DNA of 64,000 bases from CAZHFW01 sp964531675. Its GTDB lineage: Bacteria; Planctomycetota; Phycisphaerae; Phycisphaerales; UBA1924. The notes below the pieces were generated by a model. The model worked only from the letters and a program-made list of their open reading frames with translations. It was not told the origin of the DNA and ran no database searches. The position numbers and the translations under genes were made by a program. The stretch spans positions 39,473-103,472 of the forward strand of contig CAZHFW010000010.1 in NCBI GenBank assembly GCA_964531675.1, read 5' to 3'. Below are positions 17,297 to 25,691 of the stretch, piece after piece; within the stretch, counting starts at the first letter, position 1; every line of letters begins with the position of its first letter.

Positions 17297-18603
17297 GCTC
17301 CCCTCCCACGCAGGAACGCGTCCATCGCCGCCGCAGCCCGCTTGCCGTCGGCCGCCGCGTAGACGACCTCGGTGCCGCCATTGGCCGCATCACCGCCCGC
17401 GAACCACTTGCCTCGTCCGGTCCGTCCGTTGGCGTCCGTCACGATGCGTCCGTGCTCGAGCTCGATGCCCGCAAGGCCCTCGAGCAGGTGCCCAAGCTTG
17501 GACTGCCCGATCGCGATCAGAACCAGATCCGCCTCGATCGTCCGCGTCACGCCAGGGATCGGAAGCCTCCGCTCGTCCAGCGCCAGACACCGGCAGCGTT
17601 CCACCCGGCCCGCTCCCTCGATCGCCGAAGGCACCGAGCGCCACAGCGCCGCGGCACCGTCGATCTTGGCTGCTTCCCACTCGTGGCGATACCCCGACAT
17701 CCGCGCCTCATCCCCGCGGTACACCATGGTGACCGAGGGAATCCCAAGCCCGAGGGCTTCGCGCACCGCGTCCAGCGCCGTGTTGCCGCCGCCAATGACC
17801 AGGCACTTGCGCACGCCCGAGAGATCCACGCGTCCGAGCTTCATCCGCTCGATCCAATCGACCGCGCCGTACACACCAGGCAGCTCTTCCCCGGGCACAC
17901 CCAGCCTCGTGTCCGCGCCGAGCCCTGCGCCGAAGAAGATCGCATCGTGCTTGTTCTCGAGCTCCTCGACCGACACATCCCGGCCGATCTCCACGCCGAG
18001 CTTCACCTCAATCCCGCCGATGCCCAGGATCCACTCCACCTCCTGGATCGCGCGGTCCGCCCGCATCTTGTACGGCGCCACGCCCGTCGCGTTCAGCCCG
18101 CCCAGGACACGGCGTTTCTCATAAATCGTGCACGCGTGCCCGCGCCGCCTGAGCTCGTGGGCCGCCGCCAGCGAAGCCGGCCCGCCTCCGATCAGCCCGA
18201 CCGACTTCCCGCTGCTCGGACCCGCGTCGAAGAACCGCCAGCCCTTCTCGAAAGCCACGTCGGTCGCGTAACGCTGGAGCTTGCCGATCTGAATCGGCGG
18301 CGCATCCTGATGGTTGTACACGCACGCGCCGACGCACAGCACCTCGACCGGGCACACCCGCGCACAGCTCATTCCCAGAATGTTCGCGTCAAAGATCGTC
18401 CGCGCCGAACCCCGGATGTTCCCCGTCGCGATCTTGCGGATGAACTGCGGGATGTCGATCCCCGTCGGACACGCCTTGATGCACGGCGCATCGGTGCAGA
18501 ACAGGCAGCGATTGGCCTCCGCCACCGCCTGGGCCTGACCGAGCGGCGGCTTGTAGTCCTCAAACACGCCTTCCGATCGGTCTGATGCGAGCTCGCCCGC
18601 CAT
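17293..18603 (-). CDS. preT: dihydropyrimidine dehydrogenase subunit PreT
   Basis: PreT accepts electrons from NADH and passes them to PreA. The 436-residue protein has two N-terminal cysteine sets (Cys33, 36, 41, 45 and Cys80, 84, 90, 94) for 4Fe-4S clusters, an FAD fold starting GLIGGGPASLAAAHEL, and a second dinucleotide fold with VIGGGNTALDAVR, as in glutamate synthase small subunits. ATG 18603 is chosen because GGAGGG lies 5-6 nt upstream; an upstream TTG at 18615 lacks this. It is the first gene of the catabolic run, preceded by a candidate promoter and direct repeats. Confidence 0.95.
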   Translation of the reverse strand: MAGELASDRSEGVFEDYKPPLGQAQAVAEANRCLFCTDAPCIKACPTGIDIPQFIRKIATGNIRGSARTIFDANILGMSCARVCPVEVLCVGACVYNHQDAPPIQIGKLQRYATDVAFEKGWRFFDAGPSSGKSVGLIGGGPASLAAAHELRRRGHACTIYEKRRVLGGLNATGVAPYKMRADRAIQEVEWILGIGGIEVKLGVEIGRDVSVEELENKHDAIFFGAGLGADTRLGVPGEELPGVYGAVDWIERMKLGRVDLSGVRKCLVIGGGNTALDAVREALGLGIPSVTMVYRGDEARMSGYRHEWEAAKIDGAAALWRSVPSAIEGAGRVERCRCLALDERRLPIPGVTRTIEADLVLIAIGQSKLGHLLEGLAGIELEHGRIVTDANGRTGRGKWFAGGDAANGGTEVVYAAADGKRAAAAMDAFLRGRGA

Positions 18604-18618
18604 GAAGCCCTCCAACGC

Positions 18619-18660
18619 CCCGCCGACAGGAACCGACAGGACCGGGAGAGCAGCTTAACA
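18619..18660 (-). promoter_or_regulatory. candidate promoter and operator of the pyrimidine operon
   Basis: On the minus strand a TAAGCT hexamer (18652-18657) may be the -10 box of the preT-led run. Just downstream are two direct copies of CCTGTCGG (reverse complement of 18623-18630 and 18633-18640) spaced exactly 10 bp, one helical turn, placed where a bound repressor would block initiation. No transcription regulator gene is found within the cluster, so the protein involved is unknown. This is inference from spacing and position. Confidence 0.4.
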
Positions 18661-18805
18661 AATCTCTCGCATGATTCGGGCGATCGTCCGCGCAGAAGCA
18701 CCCCTGAGCCCGAAATTTCTCGGGTTGGGGCCGCGTCCCGCGAACCAGATTGTGAAGAAAGGCTCCCCGCCCACGCTTGGGTCGGAGGCCCGACCAACGT
18801 CGAAG

Positions 18806-18879
18806 TGGGCAGGCAGGGACTCGAACCCTGGACCCTTCGCGTGTAAAGCGAATGCTCTAGCCAACTGAGCTACCCGCCC
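18806..18879 (-). tRNA. tRNA-Val (anticodon TAC)
   Basis: The 74-nt cloverleaf is complete. The acceptor stem GGGCGGG pairs with CCTGCCC through one G-U pair, the D arm reads TAGCTCAGTTGGCTAGAGC, the anticodon stem is TTCGC/GCGAA around TTTACAC (anticodon TAC), and the T arm is CAGGG TTCGAGT CCCTG, with discriminator A. The 3' CCA is not encoded. Confidence 0.96.
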
Positions 18880-18903
18880 GGGTCATCAATCCTAGGTCCA
18901 TCC

Positions 18904-18930
18904 GAGCCTCTCGCGCAAGCGAGAGGAACC
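18904..18930 (+). repeat. REP-like palindrome, subfamily A
   Basis: GAGCC leads into an 8-bp perfect stem (CCTCTCGC / GCGAGAGG) closed by a GCAA tetraloop and followed by AACC. It lies between tRNA-Val and the ABC exporter genes and matches copies at 45771, 46184 and 59105. Confidence 0.8.
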
Positions 18931-19022
18931 ACGCGATCCCTCAGCCCGCGCACAATCACCGCCATCGCCCCAATCCACCGCCCCTCCGAGCATTCCTCGC
19001 GCTCGCGCCAGAAGCTCAGACC

Positions 19023-20327
19023 TCACCCCGCCTGCAGGCGTTTGAACATCCCCGCGCCAAGCCCGAGGCCAACCACGCCCACCGCGATCAGGATGCCGCA
19101 AGGCAGGGCCATCTCCGCGACGGAATAGTTCCTCCAGATCCCGCCTTCCAGCGCCACGATCGCCCACTTGAAGGGGCTCAACCCGCTGGCCTGCTTCATC
19201 CACGCGGGCATGAAGAGCAAAGGCACCGCGCCGCCGCCGAAGATCGTCAGGAGCAGGAGCACCGCGCGCCCGGTTCCACCCGCGCCGCCTTCGGTCCGGC
19301 CCAGCACCGCCAGTCCCGCCATCAATCCCGCGAATCCGAACGACGTGGAAACGATCGCCAGCGCCAGCATCGCCCAAGACGCGGGCTTCACACCAAACAC
19401 CACGCCGAAGACCGCGACCAGGAAGACCTGCACGATTACCGCGGTGATGAAGCACGCCAGCGCCTTGCCCGCCAGAATCTCAAGCGGGCCGATCGGCGCG
19501 ATCGAGAGCCTCACAAGCGTTCCTTGCGAGCGCTCCTGAACAAGCGACACCGCAAACGCCATCACCGCGCCCAGGAGTCCCCACGCCGCAGCCTGCGGCA
19601 GCGTGATGTGGAACGAAGTCTTCGGCCCGTCCGCATCCTGCGCCACTTCCTTCACATCGATCTTCACCGGCGTCCAGGCCCCCAGCCCGCCCGCCTGCTT
19701 GGTCTCCGTCTTCCCCGCCGCTGCGTCGTCGTCCGCCTTGACCCGCTTGGACAAGGTCTCGATCGAGTCGAAGAAGCCCATGAACGTGTTCTTGGTCTCG
19801 GGCGTCAGCGTGTCCGAGCCCTTGACGCCGTCGCGTGCGACCTTGAGCGAGTCGTTCATGAACGACAGATCCGTGAACGACGTCGTGAGTTGCCGGAACG
19901 ACAGCTCCATGAGCTTGCCCTGCAGCAGACCGCTCTCGGCTTTCCGGCTCGGGTCCACCGAAACCTCCAGCGTCGGCGGCGTGCTGGAGAAGATCCTGCT
20001 CGCCGCCTCGCCGTAGCCCTTGGGCAGGACGATGCTGGCCGCCACCTTGCCCTTGCGCACCAGGTCCGAGGCCTGCTGCCTCGTCGTCGCGGTGACGACC
20101 TTGAGCCCATCGGTCTCCGCGATCGCGCTCACGAGCTTGCCCGAGCGCGCCGATCCATCCTCATCGAACACCGCAAGCTCGAGATTGCTCGGCTTCCCGG
20201 AGCTCGAGAACATCAGCCCGAAGAGGATGCCGTAGATCAGCGGGAAGAAGAAGGTGAAGAAGAAGTTCACCTTGTCCCGCGCGAGCAGCCTCAGGTCCTT
20301 TTTCGCAATCGCGATGATCGTTCCCAT
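19023..20327 (-). CDS. ABC-2 type transporter permease
   Basis: This 434-residue permease has one N-terminal membrane helix (residues about 22-42, after KKDLRLLARDKVNFFF), a large extracytoplasmic part to about 230, and then five or six helices. This is the ABC-2 / YhaP-like exporter layout. It would pair with the ATPase encoded 17 nt upstream to export a lipid, drug or other hydrophobic molecule; the substrate is unknown. The external domain includes VSVDPSRKAESG, seen in drug-efflux relatives. ATG 20327 is chosen because the protein then begins in the standard way; the open frame upstream runs antisense through the ATPase gene and is spurious. Confidence 0.87.
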   Translation of the reverse strand: MGTIIAIAKKDLRLLARDKVNFFFTFFFPLIYGILFGLMFSSSGKPSNLELAVFDEDGSARSGKLVSAIAETDGLKVVTATTRQQASDLVRKGKVAASIVLPKGYGEAASRIFSSTPPTLEVSVDPSRKAESGLLQGKLMELSFRQLTTSFTDLSFMNDSLKVARDGVKGSDTLTPETKNTFMGFFDSIETLSKRVKADDDAAAGKTETKQAGGLGAWTPVKIDVKEVAQDADGPKTSFHITLPQAAAWGLLGAVMAFAVSLVQERSQGTLVRLSIAPIGPLEILAGKALACFITAVIVQVFLVAVFGVVFGVKPASWAMLALAIVSTSFGFAGLMAGLAVLGRTEGGAGGTGRAVLLLLTIFGGGAVPLLFMPAWMKQASGLSPFKWAIVALEGGIWRNYSVAEMALPCGILIAVGVVGLGLGAGMFKRLQAG

Positions 20328-20344
20328 GGTCGTTCTCGCAGGCT

Positions 20345-21217
20345 TCAGTCCCGCAGGCTCCGCCCCGTGAGGGACAGGAACACGCTCTCCAGATCGGGAC
20401 GATCGATGCGGATGTTCAGGACGTCCCGGCGAGCGCCCAGCGCCTGGACCTCTCGGAACGGATCGTCGGTGTCGAGTCGCTTCTCGCCCGCCGCGGTCGT
20501 GATGGTCACCACGCTCTTGCCGCCGTGCGTCCGGATCAATCCATCGACCGTGTCCAGCGCCAGGACCTTGCCCTTGTCGATGATCGCGACGCGATCGCAG
20601 ACCTTCTGCGCCTCTTCCATGTAGTGCGTCGTGTAGATCACGCTCACGCCCTTGCTCTTGAGCGTGCGCACCATCTCCAGGATGTTGTTCCGGCTCTGCG
20701 GGTCCACGCCCGCGGTTGGCTCGTCGAGCAGCACCATCGGAGGCTCGTGCAACAGCGCGATCGCCAGATTGAGCCGGCGCTTCATCCCGCCCGAAAAGGT
20801 CTTGGCCCGATCCTTCGCCCGGTCCAGCAGCCCCACATCGCGGAGCACCGCTTCCGAGCGCTGCTTCAGGGCCGAGCCCGCGAGCCCATAGACCGATCCG
20901 AAGAACGCCAGGTTCTCCCACGCGCTCAGGTCGTCGTAGATCGCAAGCTGCTGTGGACACGCGCCGACCAGCCGCCTCGCGTCAGGCGAGGCGCACGAGC
21001 CCTTGCCCCCGATGTCGACCGATCCCGCGTCAGGCGTGACCAGCCCGACGATCATGCCGATCGTCGTGGACTTCCCCGCGCCGTTGGGACCAAGCAGGCC
21101 GAACACCTCACCTGTGCCCGAGCCCTTGCCCGGGCTGGCGGTTCCGACCTCGAACGACACGCCGTCGACCGCGTGGAGCGTGCCGTACGACTTGCGGAGA
21201 TCCTTGACCACGAGCAT
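20345..21217 (-). CDS. ABC transporter ATP-binding protein
   Basis: This 290-residue nucleotide-binding subunit shows Walker A (LLGPNGAGKSTT), Q-loop (PQQLAIYDDLSAWENL), signature FSGGMKRR, Walker B with VLLDEPTAGVDP, and the switch histidine in IYTTHYMEEAQ. The C-terminal part resembles the accessory region of DrrA/CcmA-type exporters. Two glycine- and serine-rich insertions (GTASPGKGSG before Walker A and GGKGSCASPD after it) are unusual for the family and may be surface loops. The stop lies 17 nt before the permease start, so they form one operon. Confidence 0.92.
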   Translation of the reverse strand: MLVVKDLRKSYGTLHAVDGVSFEVGTASPGKGSGTGEVFGLLGPNGAGKSTTIGMIVGLVTPDAGSVDIGGKGSCASPDARRLVGACPQQLAIYDDLSAWENLAFFGSVYGLAGSALKQRSEAVLRDVGLLDRAKDRAKTFSGGMKRRLNLAIALLHEPPMVLLDEPTAGVDPQSRNNILEMVRTLKSKGVSVIYTTHYMEEAQKVCDRVAIIDKGKVLALDTVDGLIRTHGGKSVVTITTAAGEKRLDTDDPFREVQALGARRDVLNIRIDRPDLESVFLSLTGRSLRD

Positions 21218-21343
21218 GGAAGCCCCAAAGTAACCAGCGGGCCCGCGCGGGTCAACGCCGCGATCCGCCCCGCGCTTTCTCGGATTCCCAGCCCCGGTGT
21301 TTCACGTCGCCCCGGGTTGCCCCGTGTCGCCAAACGACGCCGA

Positions 21344-22606
21344 CTAGAGCTTGGATTCCGCCGCCAGCTCTTCCTTGAGGACCTTGGCGAGATACTCGTA
21401 TTGCTCGACCGCGTTGTAGATCTGGGCCGAGATCCGCACCGTGCGGTTCGGGCTTCCCGGCGGCGCGGACCACAAGGGCACCTGGATCTTCCAGTGGTGC
21501 ACGAGGCGGTCCTGCAGCGCGTCGTGGTACTTGGAATGCCGCTGCGCGAGCATCGCCGCCCGCTCCGGAGAGTGCTTGGGGAGGTGGATCGTCGCCATCG
21601 CGCCCAGCAGCTCGTTCGGCGCCGGAGGCTCGACCCCCAGCGCGTTGCAGATCACATCCCGGCCCTTGATGACCAGCTCGTGATTGTGCCGCATGAGCCC
21701 CTCGATGCCCCCAGGCATCACGCCCTTGAGGAAATCCACCGCGGTCGTGATCGCCATGATCGCGGAGACATCGGTGGTGCCGATGTAGTCAAACTCGGTG
21801 TGGAAGTGGGGGCGTCCGGCCTTCGGCGTCTCGGCCTTGTTCGAGAGGATCATCGGGCGGAAGTCCCCGCCGCCGTTGAACGCCGCGTGGCGCCGGTCGG
21901 GCCTGGCGTACAGCACCGCGGTGCCCTTGGACGTGCAGAGCCACTTGTGGCAGTTGGTCGTGTAGTACGAGCATCCGTACGACGGGATGTCCAGATGCAC
22001 GAACCCCACGCCGTGGGCCCCGTCCACGATCGTCACGATCCCCTTGCTCTCAAGCTCGTGCACGATCCGCTTGATCGGGAGCACCAGCCCGCTCGGGCTG
22101 GTCGTGTGGCTCACCAGCGCGATCTTCGTCCGGCTCGTCACCTTGGACAGGATCGCCTGCGCCAGCTCCTCGCCCGACTTTGCCGGGAAAGGAAGCTCGG
22201 GCGCAACCACCACCGCGCCCGTCCGCGCCGCCACCCGGCGCAGGTTGTTCATGCACGCCGGATACTCGTGCGTGTCGGCCAGAACCTCATCGCCAGGCTT
22301 GAGCATCGGGGCCAGGTTGTCGAGGATCGTCGCGACCGCCTGCGTCGCGTTGGGAACAAAGACGAAGTCCGCCGGAGCGCATCCCAACAGCGGCGTCAAC
22401 GCGGTGCGCGCCTTGTCGTACTCGCCTTCGAGCTTCTCAACAAAGAAACCCACCGGATCGCGCTCGATCTCCGCCATGAACCGGCGCTGCGCATCATGCA
22501 CCACCGTGGGCGTCGCGCCGAATGAGCCGTGGTTCAGGAACACCAGCCCCGGATCGAGCTGAAAGTGACGCGACAGCGGCGAAGGCTTGGGCAACGAGAG
22601 CGTCAT
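21344..22606 (-). CDS. class V aminotransferase, isopenicillin-N-epimerase-like
   Basis: This 420-residue PLP enzyme of the class V group has FLNHGSFGATP at the start, NATQAVATIL, the cofactor Asp in IVDGAHGVG, and the lysine in TTNCHKWLCTSKG. Relatives include isopenicillin N epimerase, cysteine desulfurases and ergothioneine-pathway lyases (EgtE); the NHGSFG and NCHKWL motifs favour the epimerase-like branch, which is mostly uncharacterised. No beta-lactam or ergothioneine genes are near. ATG 22606 has GGGAGGGG upstream. It is divergent from the YeiH-type gene, sharing a 94-bp gap. Confidence 0.88.
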   Translation of the reverse strand: MTLSLPKPSPLSRHFQLDPGLVFLNHGSFGATPTVVHDAQRRFMAEIERDPVGFFVEKLEGEYDKARTALTPLLGCAPADFVFVPNATQAVATILDNLAPMLKPGDEVLADTHEYPACMNNLRRVAARTGAVVVAPELPFPAKSGEELAQAILSKVTSRTKIALVSHTTSPSGLVLPIKRIVHELESKGIVTIVDGAHGVGFVHLDIPSYGCSYYTTNCHKWLCTSKGTAVLYARPDRRHAAFNGGGDFRPMILSNKAETPKAGRPHFHTEFDYIGTTDVSAIMAITTAVDFLKGVMPGGIEGLMRHNHELVIKGRDVICNALGVEPPAPNELLGAMATIHLPKHSPERAAMLAQRHSKYHDALQDRLVHHWKIQVPLWSAPPGSPNRTVRISAQIYNAVEQYEYLAKVLKEELAAESKL

Positions 22607-22687
22607 CGATCCCCTCCCGGAGCCGCCCGGCGGCCCCACCGGCCCCCGCGCCATCGCCTTCCATGGGCAACCTCGCGCGAGCCACAC

Positions 22688-22693
22688 TAGGCT
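22688..22693 (+). promoter_or_regulatory. -10 box 7 nt before a TTG start
   Basis: TAGGCT is followed by 7 nt and then the TTG proposed as the start of the YeiH-type gene. No Shine-Dalgarno sequence is present, consistent with a leaderless mRNA. Confidence 0.5.
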
Positions 22694-22700
22694 ACGGCCC

Positions 22701-23747
22701 TTGACCCCGGAAACGTCCAAACCCGCCCCCGAATCCGCCCCGCCTCCCAAGGCCCGAGCGTCACAAGCCTCGAGCGCACTGGCCCCCTGGATCTTCCTCC
22801 CCGCCGCCGCCCTCTGCGCCACCCCCTGGCTCTCGGGCCCCCTGGCTCTGGTGCTCGGGATCGTCCTGGCCCTCACCGGCCTGACCGCCTTCGGAGCGCA
22901 GTCCAAAAAGGTCTCCAAGTTTCTTGTGCAGACCTGCGTCGTCCTGCTGGGCTTTCGCCTTGGGATCGGACAACTCGCCCACGCCGCCGCGGGGGGCCTG
23001 CTCTTTGCGGTCGCGAGCATCGGCGTCACGCTCGCCCTGGGCTGGGCCCTGGGCCGCCTCTTCAAGACCTCGGGCGAACTGGCGACGCTGGTCAACGCCG
23101 GCACCGCGATCTGCGGCGCCAGCGCCATCGGTGCCGTGGGCTCGGCCATGGGCGCCGCCGCCTCGAGCATGGCGGTCGCCACCGGCGCGATCTTCATTCT
23201 CAACGCGATCGGCCTCTGGCTGCTCCCCCTGATCGGGCACGCGCTGAATCTCTCCGAACTTCAGTTCGGCACCTGGGCCGGCATCGCGTTGCACGATGTC
23301 GCCTCCGTCGCCGCCGCCGCCAGCCGTTACCACGAGCCCGGCTCCACGACCTCCGTGGCGCTGGACACCGCCAACATCGTGAAGATGACGCGCGTGCTCT
23401 GGATCATCCCGCTCGCCTTCGCCGCGGCATGGGCCTCGGGCCGCAAGAACGCTTCCAAGGTCCAATCGGGCGCCAAGCCCGGCGCACGCTTCCCGATCCC
23501 CTGGTTCATCGGCCTTTTCCTGCTCGCCTCGGTGCTGCGCACGCTGGTGCCCGAGCTGGCCAAGGCCGAGTCCACGATCCGCGCCATCGCGTCCGCGGGA
23601 TTTCAGGTCGCGCTGTTTCTGATCGGTGCGGGCCTCACGCGGGCGACCCTGAAAGCGGTGGGGTGGCGCGTCCTCGCCCACGCGACGATCCTCTGGATCG
23701 CGGTCGCCTCGGGCTCACTGTTTGCAATTCGTGCGCTGATGTCCTGA
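22701..23747 (+). CDS. YeiH/UPF0324-type putative sulfate exporter
   Basis: This 348-residue membrane protein with about ten helices matches the YeiH/UPF0324 family: TCVVLLGFRLG, NAGTAICGASAIGAVG, GIALHDVASVAAAASRY and MTRVLWIIPLA. Family members are proposed to export sulfate or sulfite-derived ions, with little direct evidence. The N-terminal 25 residues are proline- and alanine-rich and cytoplasmic. The start is the least certain point. TTG 22701 follows a -10 box at leaderless spacing, while an upstream ATG at 22587 would overlap the divergent aminotransferase gene. Confidence 0.82.
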   Translation: MTPETSKPAPESAPPPKARASQASSALAPWIFLPAAALCATPWLSGPLALVLGIVLALTGLTAFGAQSKKVSKFLVQTCVVLLGFRLGIGQLAHAAAGGLLFAVASIGVTLALGWALGRLFKTSGELATLVNAGTAICGASAIGAVGSAMGAAASSMAVATGAIFILNAIGLWLLPLIGHALNLSELQFGTWAGIALHDVASVAAAASRYHEPGSTTSVALDTANIVKMTRVLWIIPLAFAAAWASGRKNASKVQSGAKPGARFPIPWFIGLFLLASVLRTLVPELAKAESTIRAIASAGFQVALFLIGAGLTRATLKAVGWRVLAHATILWIAVASGSLFAIRALMS

Positions 23748-23774
23748 CGCCCACATGCGCCTACACGCGGACGA

Positions 23775-24182
23775 TCAGGCGTTCAGATCCAGGATCTTGC
23801 CCGCGTTCACCGCGGTCGCCGCCGCGTTCTTGTCCGCGGGATGGCGGTACATCGGGAAGGCCGCCGGATTGGTCCCGGCGCTGCTGGCCGCCTTCGGCAT
23901 CATCGCGGCGCCGCTCGCCTGACCCATCGACGTCTCGGGCGAAGGCGCGACCTTGGCCGCCACCAGCGTCGAGATCCGCGCCTTGGCTTCCGCAGCCTTG
24001 GTCGTGGACGCATCCACCGAGTCCGTGCGCACAGCCCGTGCGGGCGACGGCTTGGCGATGGAGAAAGGTCCGGTATTCGCAGCAGCACCCGCGCTGCTCG
24101 TCGCGGCGGTGGGCCGCGGAGCGCTGGTCAGGCCGTAGGCCTTGCTGATGTGATAGGGGTTGGTGGGTCCGACGCGATCCAT
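23775..24182 (-). CDS. small Ala/Ser-rich protein of unknown function
   Basis: I do not recognise this 135-residue product. It starts MDRVGPTNPYHISKAYGL, continues with a low-complexity alanine, serine and threonine stretch with scattered lysines, contains a short helix-forming segment (AEAKARISTLVAAKVAP), and ends AATAVNAGKILDLNA. No signal peptide, membrane helix or cysteine is present, so a soluble, perhaps largely disordered protein is expected. GAGG about 10 nt upstream supports the ATG. It is convergent with the YeiH-type gene and follows the GT4 gene on the same strand after 160 bp. Confidence 0.55.
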   Translation of the reverse strand: MDRVGPTNPYHISKAYGLTSAPRPTAATSSAGAAANTGPFSIAKPSPARAVRTDSVDASTTKAAEAKARISTLVAAKVAPSPETSMGQASGAAMMPKAASSAGTNPAAFPMYRHPADKNAAATAVNAGKILDLNA

Positions 24183-24341
24183 GCGGAAGGAACCTCGCTG
24201 AGTTCAAAGCATGCCCGCCAGCGCGTTCCGGGTCAAGCCGGCCCAACCCTGTTTGACGGGTCCGCTTTGCTGTTATTCCATCGCTTGGCTGGCTTTCGCG
24301 CCGATGTTGCGCCGTGTTCGGTCTCGATCAGGCAGCCCAAC

Positions 24342-25625
24342 TCACGCTGTCGCCGGCGCCTGACTCCCCGACATCACACGCTGGATCTCGCGCCGCATCT
24401 CACGATCAAACCGCTCTTCGGAGAATCGCAGCGCCGACTCCCGGCACGCCCGCTGCGCTTCATCGCACGACGGCGCGCGCCCGATCGCCTCCAGCAGCGC
24501 GTCAGGCGTCGGCTCATCGAAGAACGCGCCGGTGACGCCTTCGGTCACGATGTCCAGCGCCCCGCCCGCACGCCGCGCCACCACAGGCAGCCCGCACGCC
24601 AGCGCCTCGGCCGCCACGATCCCGAAGTCCTCGACCTGCGGGAACAGCAGCACCCGCGCCCTGCGGTAATAGCCCCGAAGCTCCGCATCGCTCACCCGCC
24701 CGAGGAAGTGCACCGTCTCTCCCGCCAGCGCTTCAAGCTTGGCCCGGCACGAGCCATCCCCGATGATCCAAAGCGGATGCTGGGCCCGATTGGCCGCCTC
24801 GATCGCCAGCTCGATCCGCTTGTAAGGCTCCATCGCCGCGACCAGAAGCCAGAAGTTCCCGCGCGGCCCGTCGCTCTCTGAAGGCGTGAAATAGTCCGTC
24901 CGCACCGGCGGATGCACCACCGCCGCCTGGCGTCCATAGCACCGCTCGATCTCCCGTGCGATGTGATTCGAGTTGGCGACAAAGTGCGTCACGTGCGCCG
25001 AGGTCGCGCGGTCCCACGCCCGCAGCGGGCCACCGAAGACCTTCAGCCCAAGCCCCGTGAGCAGGCCCCCACGCGCGTACTCACGCGTCTGCGACCACAG
25101 ATACCGCGCCGGCGCATGGCAATAGCAGATATGCGGCACACCCTCAGGCGCACGCAGCCCCTTGATCGCCGCCGAACTCGTGGAAAGCACCAGATCCACC
25201 GGCGCACGCCGGTGCGCCGCCGCCAGCGCGGCCTCGAGCGTCTCCACCGCGCGCGGATAGAACGGGAGAAGCCAGCGCCGCAATCTGGTCGCCCCGCCCG
25301 GCAGGCGCGACAAAGGCGACACGGTCCGAGGCAGATCGTCCACGCTCGCCGCCAGCTCACGCCCGTCATCGAACATGACGTAGAGCCCCGCGACCTCGTG
25401 CTCGGCCCGCATGAGCCTGGCCAGGCGATCCAGCACGCCCTCGCCCCCGCGATACCCGCAGAGCCAGTCGTGCGCCAGCGCGACCCGGAGCCTGCTCCGG
25501 GGACCCAGAGGCTTGGGCTCGATCCGCTCGGCGATCGACGGATCGACATTGGTCGATGCGATATCCACGCGAACCGGGCCCGCGCTCTGACTCTGGATTC
25601 CCGGCCTGCCCGAAGGATCTACCAT
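24342..25625 (-). CDS. GT4-family glycosyltransferase
   Basis: This 427-residue GT-B enzyme has an N-terminal acceptor domain (VALAHDWLCGYRGGEGVLDR near residue 40, then HICYCHAPARYLW) and a C-terminal donor domain with VVHPPVRTDYF, AAMEPYKRIELAIEA, FLGRVSDAELRGYYRRAR and PQVEDFGIVAAEALACG, where the last glutamate contacts the nucleotide sugar. It resembles WbaZ/mannosyltransferase-like enzymes of O-antigen or exopolysaccharide assembly; the sugar is not predictable. A TAACCT hexamer lies 9 nt before the ATG, so the leader is very short. It stands alone rather than in a polysaccharide cluster. Confidence 0.88.
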   Translation of the reverse strand: MVDPSGRPGIQSQSAGPVRVDIASTNVDPSIAERIEPKPLGPRSRLRVALAHDWLCGYRGGEGVLDRLARLMRAEHEVAGLYVMFDDGRELAASVDDLPRTVSPLSRLPGGATRLRRWLLPFYPRAVETLEAALAAAHRRAPVDLVLSTSSAAIKGLRAPEGVPHICYCHAPARYLWSQTREYARGGLLTGLGLKVFGGPLRAWDRATSAHVTHFVANSNHIAREIERCYGRQAAVVHPPVRTDYFTPSESDGPRGNFWLLVAAMEPYKRIELAIEAANRAQHPLWIIGDGSCRAKLEALAGETVHFLGRVSDAELRGYYRRARVLLFPQVEDFGIVAAEALACGLPVVARRAGGALDIVTEGVTGAFFDEPTPDALLEAIGRAPSCDEAQRACRESALRFSEERFDREMRREIQRVMSGSQAPATA

Positions 25626-25691
25626 GTGCCCCAGAGGTTACGCCCCCGAGGGGCCCGCACCCGCCGACACCCCGTTCCGGCACGCCCAACC

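Noticed and set aside
20328..20960. Extension of the ABC permease through the ATPase gene
   Set aside because: It is a second frame over the ATPase coding region; the permease N-terminus at 20327 matches family structure.
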